Shown here piece after piece: positions 1 through 6,817 of a stretch of DNA of 64,000 nt. Both the position numbers and the translations under genes were made by a program. The notes under the pieces are model-generated. The model saw nothing but the letters and a program-made list of their open reading frames with translations. It was not told where the DNA came from and made no database searches. How positions within the stretch are numbered: the first letter of the stretch is position 1; every line of letters starts with the position of its first letter. The DNA lies in the NCBI GenBank assembly GCA_964437185.1, contig CAYTFU010000001.1:162350-226349 (forward strand), given 5' to 3'. The stretch comes from UBA10103 sp964437185 (GTDB lineage Bacteria > Patescibacteriota > Minisyncoccia > Phycocordibacterales > UBA2100).

Positions 1-396
1 GATCGTAGATCCTCCCTGCCCAGAATATCCCTCGCGGAGGCCAAGCTGCACGAGCGTTGCGCGCAAAAGCGCCAGTGGGCGGACGCCACGGTGTGTGTAA
101 AAGGTGGCATCCTCAATCGCGACCGACGCTTTTTGAATGTAGGAAGAAATTTCCTCAAGCGGCACCGCGGTGCGTCGCATCGTGCCGTGTACATCGTAGA
201 GGACGACATTGCCCGTGCGATCATAAATCTTGGTCGATTCCGAAACGCGCCTATTTTCAAATCCGTTGATCGAGGGGATCGCCACAAACGCCGCCCAAAT
301 GAGAAGGGCGCCCACGGCGCAGAGCCCCGCAATTCCGCCAACGAGGATAGTTACTTCCATCCACGCTGGCAACCATCGTCCTTTTCGAGCTGACAT
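1..396 (-). CDS. Class A penicillin-binding protein, glycosyltransferase (GT51) N-terminus, partial
   Basis: The first 132 residues of a bifunctional peptidoglycan transglycosylase/transpeptidase; the rest lies beyond the left edge. After a short basic N-terminus there is one membrane segment (about residues 13-37), then the family's start motifs: KIYDRTGNVV, AIEDATFYTHRGV (catalytic Glu region of GT51) and the QGGSTI motif at the cut. It would polymerise lipid II outside the membrane. The ATG at 396 is chosen because a TACAAT hexamer (403-408) ends 6 nt before it. It has no overlap with ruvC, which lies downstream of its start in the same orientation. Whether the transpeptidase domain is present cannot be seen. 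Confidence 0.88.
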   Translation of the reverse strand, partial: MSARKGRWLPAWMEVTILVGGIAGLCAVGALLIWAAFVAIPSINGFENRRVSESTKIYDRTGNVVLYDVHGTMRRTAVPLEEISSYIQKASVAIEDATFYTHRGVRPLALLRATLVQLGLREGYSGQGGSTI

Positions 397-435
397 TGCG
401 GAATTGTAGCTTCTTTCCTACCTTTTCTCTACTGT

Positions 436-933
436 TTACCGTGCGCGGGCGAGATGGGTGACGGCGATTGCTATAGCATCGTATTCGTCGTCGTGCTCGA
501 TTTTTTTATCAATCTTCACGAGCGCGCGAAGCATTTGCGCCACCGCTTTTTTATCAGCACCACCCCAGCCTGCCGCAGCACTTTTCACTTCGCCTGGTGT
601 GTATTCAAATACTTTGAGTCCGGCGCTGCTTGCGGCAGAAATAAGCGCGCCGCGGACTTCCGCGACACGCATCGCCGTCTTTTGATTCTTCTCAAAAAAT
701 AATTTCTCCAGCGCCACGCAATCAGGGGAGTGCTCGCGCATAAGCCGCACACACTCGTCGACGACTGTAGCGAGGCGCTCGGTAAACTCGCTTTTCGGTG
801 ACGTCTCGATGCATGCGGAATATAGAAGAATCTCTTTGTTCGCCCTGAGTCCAGTCGAGGGGTCGATCCCATCCTTCTCCACCACCGCCACCCCACACCT
901 CCCATACCCCGGATCAATCCCCAAGACTTTCAT
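436..933 (-). CDS. ruvC: Crossover junction endodeoxyribonuclease RuvC
   Basis: Holliday-junction resolvase that cuts branched DNA with RuvAB. The 165-residue protein begins MKVLGIDPGYGRCG, with the first catalytic Asp in IDPG; the second acidic motif is ALEKLFF, and the C-terminal HDDEYDAIAIAVTH carries the last two acids. Length is normal for the family. The start at 933 is preferred over an in-frame TTG at 951: a TATACT box (940-945) ends 6 nt before the ATG, and the longer version would overlap that box. ruvB (5.0 kb) and ruvA (18.0 kb) are also in the window but not in one operon. Confidence 0.95.
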   Translation of the reverse strand: MKVLGIDPGYGRCGVAVVEKDGIDPSTGLRANKEILLYSACIETSPKSEFTERLATVVDECVRLMREHSPDCVALEKLFFEKNQKTAMRVAEVRGALISAASSAGLKVFEYTPGEVKSAAAGWGGADKKAVAQMLRALVKIDKKIEHDDEYDAIAIAVTHLARAR

Positions 934-1048
934 GTAGGGAGTATAGCTCAAACAGCGTCAGCGACGATTTTGTTGCAAATGAGCTTGGTGATGGCATGAT
1001 TGAGGAAGACAACTGTGTCATATCCGCTGCAACCGGGAGTAACGTGCA

Positions 1049-2035
1049 ATGTCTGGGAAGAAAGTCACTTTTCCACCCGTGCCTAAGCCATTGCATGATC
1101 TGCATTGGCCGTCTATACGCTGGTATGCCTGGGTGCACTTGATGGGTGCTTTGGGCGTATGGTACCTCTACAAGCCGTTCGACGTCGTGCTGCCTGCCGG
1201 TAGCATTGCGCATGAATTTTTGAGGACGTATTTTGGCGATACGATAATCATCTCACGATACTCGCATTGGGCGCTTGCGATTTCAGTAGCGTTGTTCTTT
1301 TTGGTCCACCTATCCATCGGGGCGCTTGCGCACCGGTACTACAGCCATCGATCGTACGTCGCTTCCGCAAGGATGCAGTACATGCTGCTGCCGTTCTTTG
1401 CTGCGGCTGCGCAAGGGCCGATGTTGTACTGGGCCTTGATCCATGTTGATCACCACGCCGACACGGACGGTCCCGGTGACCGGCATTCTCCGTATCGAAG
1501 CGGGAACGGGTTTGTCGGCAGGATCGCCGGTTTCTTCTACTCGCAAATGGGATGGCCATGTACAAACCATGGAAAACGGGAGCCGCGAATGGAGGTCTTG
1601 AAGGCTTTCATGAGGAATAAGGACGCGTACGTTCCCGCTAAGTGGGAGAAGGATAACCACAAGAAGCTAGCCTTTAGGATTGGGTTTGTTCTACCCATCG
1701 CACTGTGTAGCCTTGTCGGGGACCCTGTTACTGGTATGACTGTGGGGTGGGGGCTTCGTCTTGTGTGCAATTATCACGGGACGTGGATAGTGAACTCGAT
1801 CGCTCACACGATCGGTAAGGTCACGAAGCCGGGCCAGACTGCACGCAATGCTTGGTGGTGGCTCCAAATACCGCTGGGAATTGCGTCAATCGGCGAGGCG
1901 AACAATCATGCCGAGCACCACGACGACACAAACCGTTGGATACTCGGGTGGTTTGACCCGGCCGGATGGTTCATCTGGTGCTGGATGCAGATTCGCTTGG
2001 CATCAGAGAACGAACCGAAGACTGCAACTGCCTAA
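1049..2035 (+). CDS. Acyl-CoA/acyl-lipid desaturase (delta-9 type)
   Basis: Integral membrane di-iron desaturase that introduces a double bond into a fatty acyl chain. The 328 residues contain four or more hydrophobic segments and the three His boxes in order: HRYYSH (about 95-100), HVDHH (about 132-136) and HAEHH (about 287-291), with an extra IAHT motif before the last. Length fits bacterial delta-9 enzymes. A GGGAG sequence lies 10 nt upstream of the ATG, unlike most genes here, and a strong terminator follows directly. The gene sits alone between ruvC and a VIT-family gene. Fatty-acid synthesis genes are not seen in the window, so the substrate may be scavenged lipid; horizontal acquisition is an inference. 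Confidence 0.88.
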   Translation: MSGKKVTFPPVPKPLHDLHWPSIRWYAWVHLMGALGVWYLYKPFDVVLPAGSIAHEFLRTYFGDTIIISRYSHWALAISVALFFLVHLSIGALAHRYYSHRSYVASARMQYMLLPFFAAAAQGPMLYWALIHVDHHADTDGPGDRHSPYRSGNGFVGRIAGFFYSQMGWPCTNHGKREPRMEVLKAFMRNKDAYVPAKWEKDNHKKLAFRIGFVLPIALCSLVGDPVTGMTVGWGLRLVCNYHGTWIVNSIAHTIGKVTKPGQTARNAWWWLQIPLGIASIGEANNHAEHHDDTNRWILGWFDPAGWFIWCWMQIRLASENEPKTATA

Positions 2036-2052
2036 GCATGTCCTAGGCGAAG

Positions 2053-2083
2053 GGCGGGTCCGTGTGATCCGCCTTTTTCTTTT
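2053..2083 (+). terminator. Rho-independent terminator of the desaturase gene
   Basis: GGCGGGTC (2053-2060) pairs with GATCCGCC (2066-2073), eight pairs including one G-U, around a 5-nt loop, followed by TTTTTCTTTT. Confidence 0.85.
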
Positions 2084-2117
2084 GGGTAAGAGTGTCGGTG
2101 AGTGATAGGATGTGTGA

Positions 2118-2609
2118 ATGAGTGTTTTTGATAAGAACGATGCGGTGCATTTGCGGAATCTGGTGTTTGGTGTGGAAGATGGGATCGTCTCGACTGTTGG
2201 ATTGCTCTCGGGCATCGCGATTGCAGGTGTGCCCCGCGCGACGATTTTACTTACAGGTGTCGTGCTCATCTTTGTGGAAGCAATATCGATGGCGGCAGGG
2301 AGTTTTCTTTCAGAAGCATCTGTCGATGATTTGTCCGAGGAGTCTGCGCCCAAGGCCTCGATCTCCGCAGGAGTGATTATGTTTTCCTCGTACTTTGCGG
2401 CTGGCTTCGTGCCGCTCATGCCGTATCTCTTTTTGGATGTCGGGCAAGCATTTGTTGCGTCTATCTTTGTCTCGCTCGCCTCGCTTTTCGTGCTCGGCTA
2501 TTGGAGCGGTAATGGCTCGCGGAAGCCGATGAAGAAGGCGCTCCGCATGATGCTCGTAGGCGGCGCAGCGATATTGGTAGGTGTCCTCGCTGGAAGTTTG
2601 CTCGCCTAA
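2118..2609 (+). CDS. VIT1/CCC1-family membrane transporter (short form)
   Basis: A 163-residue membrane protein of the vacuolar iron transporter family, which moves Fe or Mn. The N-terminal VFGVEDGIVSTVGLLSGI matches the first transmembrane helix of the family, followed by a second helix with the conserved EAISMAAGSFLSE, then three more hydrophobic segments. The cytoplasmic metal-binding helices found in plant and yeast VIT1 between helices 2 and 3 are reduced to about 20 acidic residues (SVDDLSEESAPK). A TAGGAT box (2106-2111) ends 6 nt before the ATG. Substrate is not shown by the sequence. Confidence 0.8.
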   Translation: MSVFDKNDAVHLRNLVFGVEDGIVSTVGLLSGIAIAGVPRATILLTGVVLIFVEAISMAAGSFLSEASVDDLSEESAPKASISAGVIMFSSYFAAGFVPLMPYLFLDVGQAFVASIFVSLASLFVLGYWSGNGSRKPMKKALRMMLVGGAAILVGVLAGSLLA

Positions 2610-2612
2610 CCG

Positions 2613-3143
2613 TCACTCCGCGTTGGTGTATACCTCCTCGACATCGTCGTGCGAATCTATCTTTTCCAAAATTCCCATCAACTTTTCATTATCAGATTCT
2701 GAAAGTGGCACGGTCGTCTTCGGTGCCCACGTGGCACCAGAGTGCTCAAATGCCCACAAGGCGCTCCCGGGGGAGGCGAGTGCGAGCCCCAGCTCGGAAA
2801 GGAGATGTTTGATCTCCTGAGCCGTTCTGTTGCGGTTGTCGGTGAGTGTCTCAATAATTATCGCCGCGCCGCCCGGTCCGTAGGTTTCGTATGTGATTGA
2901 TTCGAGTGCCGCTGCATCAGCAGATGTGCCCTTGGCGATTGCACGCTCTATCGTATCCTTGGGCATGTTGGTTTTCTTTGCAGTCTCGATGATGGCGCGA
3001 AGGCCTGGTGCCGCGACATCGCCATTTGCTTTCTTACTCTCGACGGCGATGCGCTTCCCAAGTTTTCCCCAAAGATTGCTCTTCGCCGCATCTTCCTTAC
3101 CCTTTTGCCTCTTTATCTGCGCCCATTTATTGTGACCAGCCAT
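2613..3143 (-). CDS. yebC: YebC/PmpR family protein, shortened
   Basis: Starts with the family signature MAGHNKWAQIKRQKG and retains the YGPGGAAIIIETLTDNRNRT core. The family acts as a DNA-binding regulator or, as shown for some members, as a ribosome-associated translation factor. The protein is 176 residues instead of about 240-250: the C-terminal end (DSHDDVEEVYTNAE) is intact, but roughly 55-60 residues between it and the SALWAFE segment are missing, so this is an internal shortening, not a truncation. The start codon lies in the stem of a hairpin (3141-3177). Convergent with the VIT-family gene, with 3 nt between stops. Confidence 0.9.
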   Translation of the reverse strand: MAGHNKWAQIKRQKGKEDAAKSNLWGKLGKRIAVESKKANGDVAAPGLRAIIETAKKTNMPKDTIERAIAKGTSADAAALESITYETYGPGGAAIIIETLTDNRNRTAQEIKHLLSELGLALASPGSALWAFEHSGATWAPKTTVPLSESDNEKLMGILEKIDSHDDVEEVYTNAE

Positions 3144-3309
3144 GGTTGATTACGAGCAAAGCGAGTTAGCAACCATGAGTACTCAGCACCGTCATGCGTA
3201 CCCCGCAACTGTCACTCAGCTCGTCTCGGCAGTATGCCTTAGAGAGAAACAATGCGCAAAACGGTGCTGGGTGCCCTAATTACTTAGGAGCAAAGCGAGT
3301 TAGTAATTA
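3141..3309. repeat. Two hairpins with the same loop and different, compensated stems
   Basis: Both copies contain GAGCAAAGCGAGTTAG (3154-3169 and 3288-3303) and are followed by TGAGTACTC. The flanking arms differ but pair in each copy: CATGGTTG (3141-3148) with CAACCATG (3170-3177), and TAATTACT (3277-3284) with AGTAATTA (3302-3309). A related hairpin is at 60365-60389. The first includes the yebC start codon on the minus strand. Confidence 0.75.
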
Positions 3310-3521
3310 TGAGTACTCTTCGCCGGTGGGCAAATAAACTAAGATTGGTGATGTGGTTACGTAGAGACGGTATGTGCGAGGAGCACGATATCTGCAAAAG
3401 GCGTTGCGGTACCATGGTTGCTATCAAAGCAGTATGCGTTATGGGGAAATAATATGCAAAAAGGTGCTGTGGTACCATGATTTCTTTTCGGGTCGGATGT
3501 CCGCAAAACGGTGCTGGGCAC
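3230..3521 (+). repeat. Degenerate direct repeats upstream of the toxin-antitoxin operon
   Basis: A unit of about 47 bp beginning CAGTATGC and ending GGTGCTG...ACC occurs at 3230-3275 and 3430-3477, with about 70-75% identity. A partial copy of its end (CCGCAAAACGGTGCTGGGC) lies at 3501-3519, and CAGCACCGT at 3184-3192 is an inverted copy of the same end. GGTACCATG occurs at 3409 and 3471. No gene is seen between yebC and the antitoxin promoter; this repeat field fills the 390 bp. Confidence 0.6.
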
Positions 3522-3538
3522 ACTGTAGTGACAATGTG

Positions 3539-3566
3539 TTGACACAAGAAGTGTACCTGCTACGAT
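3539..3566 (+). promoter_or_regulatory. Promoter of the RelB-like antitoxin (leaderless)
   Basis: TTGACA (3539-3544), 16-nt spacer, TACGAT (3561-3566), then 6 nt to the ATG at 3573. Confidence 0.8.
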
Positions 3567-3572
3567 GTGTGT

Positions 3573-3848
3573 ATGACCACCATACAGATCAGGATTGATA
3601 AGAAGACGAAGGACAGTGCGAAGCGTGTCTTTAAGAAAATGGGACTTGATGTATCGAGCGGTATCAAGCTCTACTTGTCTCGCGTGGCGCAAGATGAGAG
3701 CGTGCCGTTCGTCTTACGCACGGAAAATGGCTATACACCGGAAGAAGAGCAGCGGATAATTCGCGAGACGAAATACGCCATGAAGCACGGCAAACGGTAC
3801 ACCTCTGTCGACGAAATCATGAAGGATTTCTTCGGAAAAGGGAAGTAG
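3573..3848 (+). CDS. RelB/DinJ-family antitoxin
   Basis: A 91-residue antitoxin. The first 45 residues (MTTIQIRIDKKTKDSAKRVF...GLDVSSGIKLYL) form the ribbon-helix-helix DNA-binding domain typical of RelB/DinJ; the basic and acidic tail would wrap the toxin. The ATG at 3573 is preferred to the GTG at 3567 because the -10 box ends exactly 6 nt before it. The stop is 3 nt before the toxin start. Such pairs repress their own promoter through the antitoxin or the complex. Confidence 0.88.
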   Translation: MTTIQIRIDKKTKDSAKRVFKKMGLDVSSGIKLYLSRVAQDESVPFVLRTENGYTPEEEQRIIRETKYAMKHGKRYTSVDEIMKDFFGKGK

Positions 3849-3851
3849 CTC

Positions 3852-4130
3852 ATGTACACAATTATTTTCTCGGCACGTGCGGGGAAGTCCTTGCGCAAGT
3901 ACGCGAAGGGAGGTTCCTTTCCGGAAGAGAAATTCGAGCGCGCCCTTCGAGAGTTACGAGCGCAGGGGCAGTTGCCCGCTGCGTACCGCGATCATAAGCT
4001 CGCCGGCAGTCTTGCTATGTACCGCGAATTTCACCTCGCGCAGGATATCCTTGTGCAATACTCAAAAGACACTGAACGCAGGTTGATAATGATTGTGAAG
4101 ATAGGGACGCATAGTGAATTATTTGGCTAA
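3852..4130 (+). CDS. YafQ/RelE-family mRNA interferase toxin
   Basis: A 92-residue ribonuclease toxin that would cleave mRNA on the ribosome. The YafQ-type catalytic residues are visible: His in YRDHKLAG, His and Asp in REFHLAQDILVQY, and His and Phe in the C-terminal GTHSELFG. Fold and length fit the family. It starts 3 nt after the antitoxin stop and forms one operon with it. Confidence 0.88.
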   Translation: MYTIIFSARAGKSLRKYAKGGSFPEEKFERALRELRAQGQLPAAYRDHKLAGSLAMYREFHLAQDILVQYSKDTERRLIMIVKIGTHSELFG

Positions 4131-4230
4131 CGGGGCGTTTCTGCAGAGATATTCACACCAATATCCACTCGAAATCCACCATTTTTTGCGTTTGCACGCG
4201 ATCACACCAAAAAACGCATAGTGTAGTATT

Positions 4231-4441
4231 TTGCTTATCGATGTGCTTAACCGTGCGTCGGTCGCCACCAAGTGGACGGGAGAAATCCCCGACGAACAGG
4301 TGACAGTTCCTTCTGGGTCTATCGGTGGGTGATACTGCCGAGACGATGCGGGAATAGTTTGGTCAGTTGCAGCGGGTTCATGTGCAAAGCGTAGGAGATC
4401 ATATCGATTACGTGGAGCAGATGTTCAGACTCCTTGAATGA
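4231..4441 (+). pseudogene. Possible remnant of a small protein gene
   Basis: Two adjoining reading frames look protein-like. The first reads LLIDVLNRASVATKWTGEIP and continues to a TGA at 4330. One frame over, VGDTAETMRE runs to a TAG at 4355, then FGQLQRVHVQSVGDHIDYVE continues to the TGA at 4439-4441, 6 nt before a strong terminator. This suggests a gene of about 70 codons broken by one frameshift and one stop. I do not recognise the family. The remainder of 4131-4559 holds only this and the terminator. Confidence 0.35.
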
Positions 4442-4447
4442 CCAGAA

Positions 4448-4481
4448 AACAAAACGACCTCCCGAAGGAGGTCGTTTTGTT
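4448..4481. terminator. Bidirectional terminator
   Basis: A perfect 15-bp stem (4448-4462 with 4467-4481) around a CGAA loop; A-rich on one side, T-rich on the other. It can end transcripts from the toxin side and from the minus strand. Confidence 0.85.
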
Positions 4482-4559
4482 ACCGTGCGTTCTGTGGCAC
4501 TTATAGTACACGGTATTTCTTTGGCAATTACTCTTATCCCCACGCGCGAGTCCCGTAGA

Positions 4560-5027
4560 TCATGCAGGAGGCTTGGTATTTTTTTGTATGTAATCGATCT
4601 TGTACACAGTGATGACAGAATCGGGCGTCAGTTGCGCATCAGGGTATTTTTTCTGCAGCCACCGAAGGATGGACTCTGGAGTCGCGAGATCTTCGTACGC
4701 CCCAGCACATTCTTCTTGCGTAATTTCCGCGACCTTTTTTGCTTCTCGGGTGTTTACGCGAACAGCGATGCGGTTCGGTAAGAACCGCGCGGGCTGTTTT
4801 GCTGCATGGCTGCCGTACTCGTCAATAAAACCGATGTAGCTGATGCCGCGAGAATCAGCTCGAAAAAATGTTTCGTGAGTTGGCGACGTTCTGTCCCCGG
4901 GTCGGAAAAATGTCGTCGGGCGTCGTCGTAAAATCTCGGCCTCGTACTGTTTGTCCTCGGCAAGAGTTTGCAGATCAAGTTCGGAGAGATAGGAGGTATC
5001 GGCTAGATTATTGAAGCGCTCGATCAT
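4560..5027 (-). CDS. Hypothetical protein, 155 aa, downstream of ruvB
   Basis: Not recognised. A soluble, charged protein without membrane segments. A central part rich in aromatic residues (THETFFRADSRGISYIGFID) is followed by a region with an AGAYEDLATPESILRWLQKK helix. Its start codon overlaps the ruvB stop by 4 nt, so it is co-transcribed and probably translationally coupled with ruvB. Confidence 0.7.
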   Translation of the reverse strand: MIERFNNLADTSYLSELDLQTLAEDKQYEAEILRRRPTTFFRPGDRTSPTHETFFRADSRGISYIGFIDEYGSHAAKQPARFLPNRIAVRVNTREAKKVAEITQEECAGAYEDLATPESILRWLQKKYPDAQLTPDSVITVYKIDYIQKNTKPPA

Positions 5028-6037
5028 ATGAGGCTTTCCTGCGTCTTCGGAAGCACAGCCCCGATGTGTTCGTATCCCTTCTTTGTGACGGTGCGGCCGC
5101 GCGGGGTGCGCTCGATAAAGCCGAGTTGCATGAGGTAGGGTTCGTGCACTTCTTCAATGGTCGCTTCCTCTTCTGAGAGCGATGCGGCGATTGTTTTGAG
5201 TCCCACAGGCCCGCCGCCAAATTTTTCTACAAGGAGCGTGAGGATGTCTCGGTCGGTCTGATTGAGGCCGCCTTCGTCGATTTCAAGCAGCGCGAGTGCC
5301 TTGCGTACCGTCTTCATGTCGAGTGATTCGCCGTTTACTTCTGCAAAATCGCGCGCGCGTTTCAAAAGGTAGTTGGCGGTGCGCGGTGTCGCGCGGCTGC
5401 GCGACGCGATTTCGCTGAGGGATTCGTTGTCGACTTCAATCGAAAGAATTTTTGCCGAGCGGCGAAGAATTTCTGTAATCTCGGCAATTGAGTAGTACTG
5501 TAATCGGAACGTGCCGCCAGAAAATCGGGAGCGAAGCGGTGCGGAGAGCATCGAAATCCGCGTTGTTGCGGCAATTAGAGTGAAGGCGGGGAGTTCGAGC
5601 TGCACGGTGCGCGCGCTCGGTCCTTTACCAATCACGATATCGAGTACCCCTGCTTCCATAGCGGGGTACATCACCTCCTCGATAGTCCGGTTGAGGCGGT
5701 GGATTTCGTCTATAAAAAGCACATCACCTGCTGAGAGGTTGGTGAGGATGGCGGCAAGATCGCCGACGCGTTCGATTGCGGGGCCGGAGGTCGAGCGCAT
5801 GTTGGCTCCGATCTCTTTGGTCACCAAGTGGGCGAGGGTGGTCTTGCCGAGTCCTGGCGGACCGTAGAAAAGGACGTGCTCAGGCTGCTGATTGCGGCCC
5901 TTGGCGGCCGTGAGGAGGATACGGAGGTTCTCCTTGATCGACGGTTGGCCCACGTACTCATTCCACGAAGCAGGGCGTAGCGCCTGATCGAGGGAATGTG
6001 GGCTTTTTTCTATGATTTTTGTATCTTTTTGACTCAT
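5024..6037 (-). CDS. ruvB: Holliday junction branch-migration ATPase RuvB
   Basis: AAA+ motor that drives branch migration with RuvA. Walker A is YGPPGLGKTTLAH, Walker B FIDEIHRLN, followed by the RuvB-specific beta-hairpin region (MEAGVLDIVIGKGPSARTV), sensor 1 (TLIAATT) and arginine finger (LRSRF). The winged-helix C-terminus ends PRGRTVTKKGYEHIG. The ATG at 6037 gives 337 residues, usual for the family; in-frame ATG 6088 and GTG 6100 would add a proline-rich extension without similarity to RuvB. No Shine-Dalgarno or good -10 decides this start. Confidence 0.93.
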   Translation of the reverse strand: MSQKDTKIIEKSPHSLDQALRPASWNEYVGQPSIKENLRILLTAAKGRNQQPEHVLFYGPPGLGKTTLAHLVTKEIGANMRSTSGPAIERVGDLAAILTNLSAGDVLFIDEIHRLNRTIEEVMYPAMEAGVLDIVIGKGPSARTVQLELPAFTLIAATTRISMLSAPLRSRFSGGTFRLQYYSIAEITEILRRSAKILSIEVDNESLSEIASRSRATPRTANYLLKRARDFAEVNGESLDMKTVRKALALLEIDEGGLNQTDRDILTLLVEKFGGGPVGLKTIAASLSEEEATIEEVHEPYLMQLGFIERTPRGRTVTKKGYEHIGAVLPKTQESLI

Positions 6038-6100
6038 ATCGAGGCTCTGCTGCCGCGCCAAACGCGGGGGTAGGGGCTCGGGAAACATCGCACAACACAC

Positions 6101-6129
6101 TTGACATCTCGGCTACTCCATGCTACACT
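6101..6129 (+). promoter_or_regulatory. Consensus sigma-70 type promoter
   Basis: TTGACA (6101-6106), 17-nt spacer, TACACT (6124-6129). It points into a 310-bp stretch without an open frame and is divergent from ruvB. Confidence 0.8.
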
Positions 6130-6135
6130 CTCGCT

Positions 6136-6418
6136 CAGTTCGTTTTCGCGTTTTTTCTATATCTCCGAGAGGCGCGCAGTATCGGGCGATGGTGACTTTT
6201 CCGAGGACGATGCAGTTGTGCCGCTTGCGGCATTTGCTTCATCCATCCTTAGGTCCTAGTCGCAACTTTGCATAAAAGCATCGCCCGATAGTGCTCATCT
6301 CTCACCGAAGAGTGATCCCGCCTGCAGAGCGGGGCCACCGAAAAGTGATCCTGAGCGAAGTCGAAGGACAAACCTACCCCAACGATAACACCGCATTGCC
6401 CCCGCGCAATGCGGTTTT
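6136..6418 (+). ncRNA. Predicted structured non-coding RNA, about 280 nt
   Basis: The stretch has a consensus promoter, no reading frame and a terminator. TATCGGGCGATG (6180-6191) pairs perfectly with CATCGCCCGATA (6279-6290), and the helix extends outward with GCGC/GUGC and GAGA/UCUC. Inside lie a GUGCCGC/GCGGCAU hairpin (about 6218-6233) and an alternative pairing AUGCA-GUUG with CAAC-UU-UGCAU. Conserved signatures of 4.5S/SRP RNA, RNase P RNA or tmRNA were not seen. Positions 6350-6367 hold a palindromic-element sequence (CCTGAGCGAAGTCGAAGG). A 6S-like role is possible only by analogy to its rod shape. Confidence 0.6.
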
Positions 6419-6419
6419 G
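6389..6419. terminator. Terminator of the putative ncRNA
   Basis: CCGCATTGC (6391-6399) pairs with GCAATGCGG (6406-6414), followed by TTTTG. It could also serve the convergent gene at 6451. Confidence 0.85.
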
Positions 6420-6450
6420 TGGTGTAAATCAATGCGACTCGTATCACCCT

Positions 6451-6807
6451 TCACCCGCTAAGGGCGCTTTTCAATGTCTCGAGTATCTTCTTCTGGAATG
6501 GTTCTGGGGCTATTGCCTTGACCAGATCAGCCGCGATTTCGTTGAGTATTGGACGTAAATCGCTCTTTTTTAGTCCGTCGTGAGTTCTAACCGCCTCGAC
6601 AATAAAGAGTGCTACCTCAGAGGCGGTGGTAGTAAGTCCAGCGTGCTGGAGTAGCAATGGGACGAAAGTGTTTCGGAGCTTGGGATCTGGGATCATTGAA
6701 TACAGTTGATCGCGCATGTCGTTCTCGCCCCTCAATCGCACAGTTTCTTGGGCAGTTTCGATTGTGAGTCTGAGTCCGTCGGGTACGGGCGGTTTCTGTC
6801 GTTCCAT
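6451..6807 (-). CDS. Hypothetical protein, 118 aa, downstream of pilB
   Basis: Not recognised. A predominantly helical soluble protein (MERQKPPVPDGLRLTIETAQ at the N-terminus; C-terminal amphipathic KKILETLKSALSG). The ATG at 6807 lies 11 nt after the pilB stop; a TTG at 6828 would overlap pilB and is less likely. The arrangement suggests it is transcribed with pilB. Confidence 0.65.
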   Translation of the reverse strand: MERQKPPVPDGLRLTIETAQETVRLRGENDMRDQLYSMIPDPKLRNTFVPLLLQHAGLTTTASEVALFIVEAVRTHDGLKKSDLRPILNEIAADLVKAIAPEPFQKKILETLKSALSG

Positions 6808-6817
6808 AGTATTGATG

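Noticed and set aside
6136..6418. 4.5S RNA, RNase P RNA or tmRNA
   Set aside because: No GGAAGNAGCA tetraloop region, no GAGGAAAGUCC core, no tRNA-like ends were seen. A covariance search would decide.
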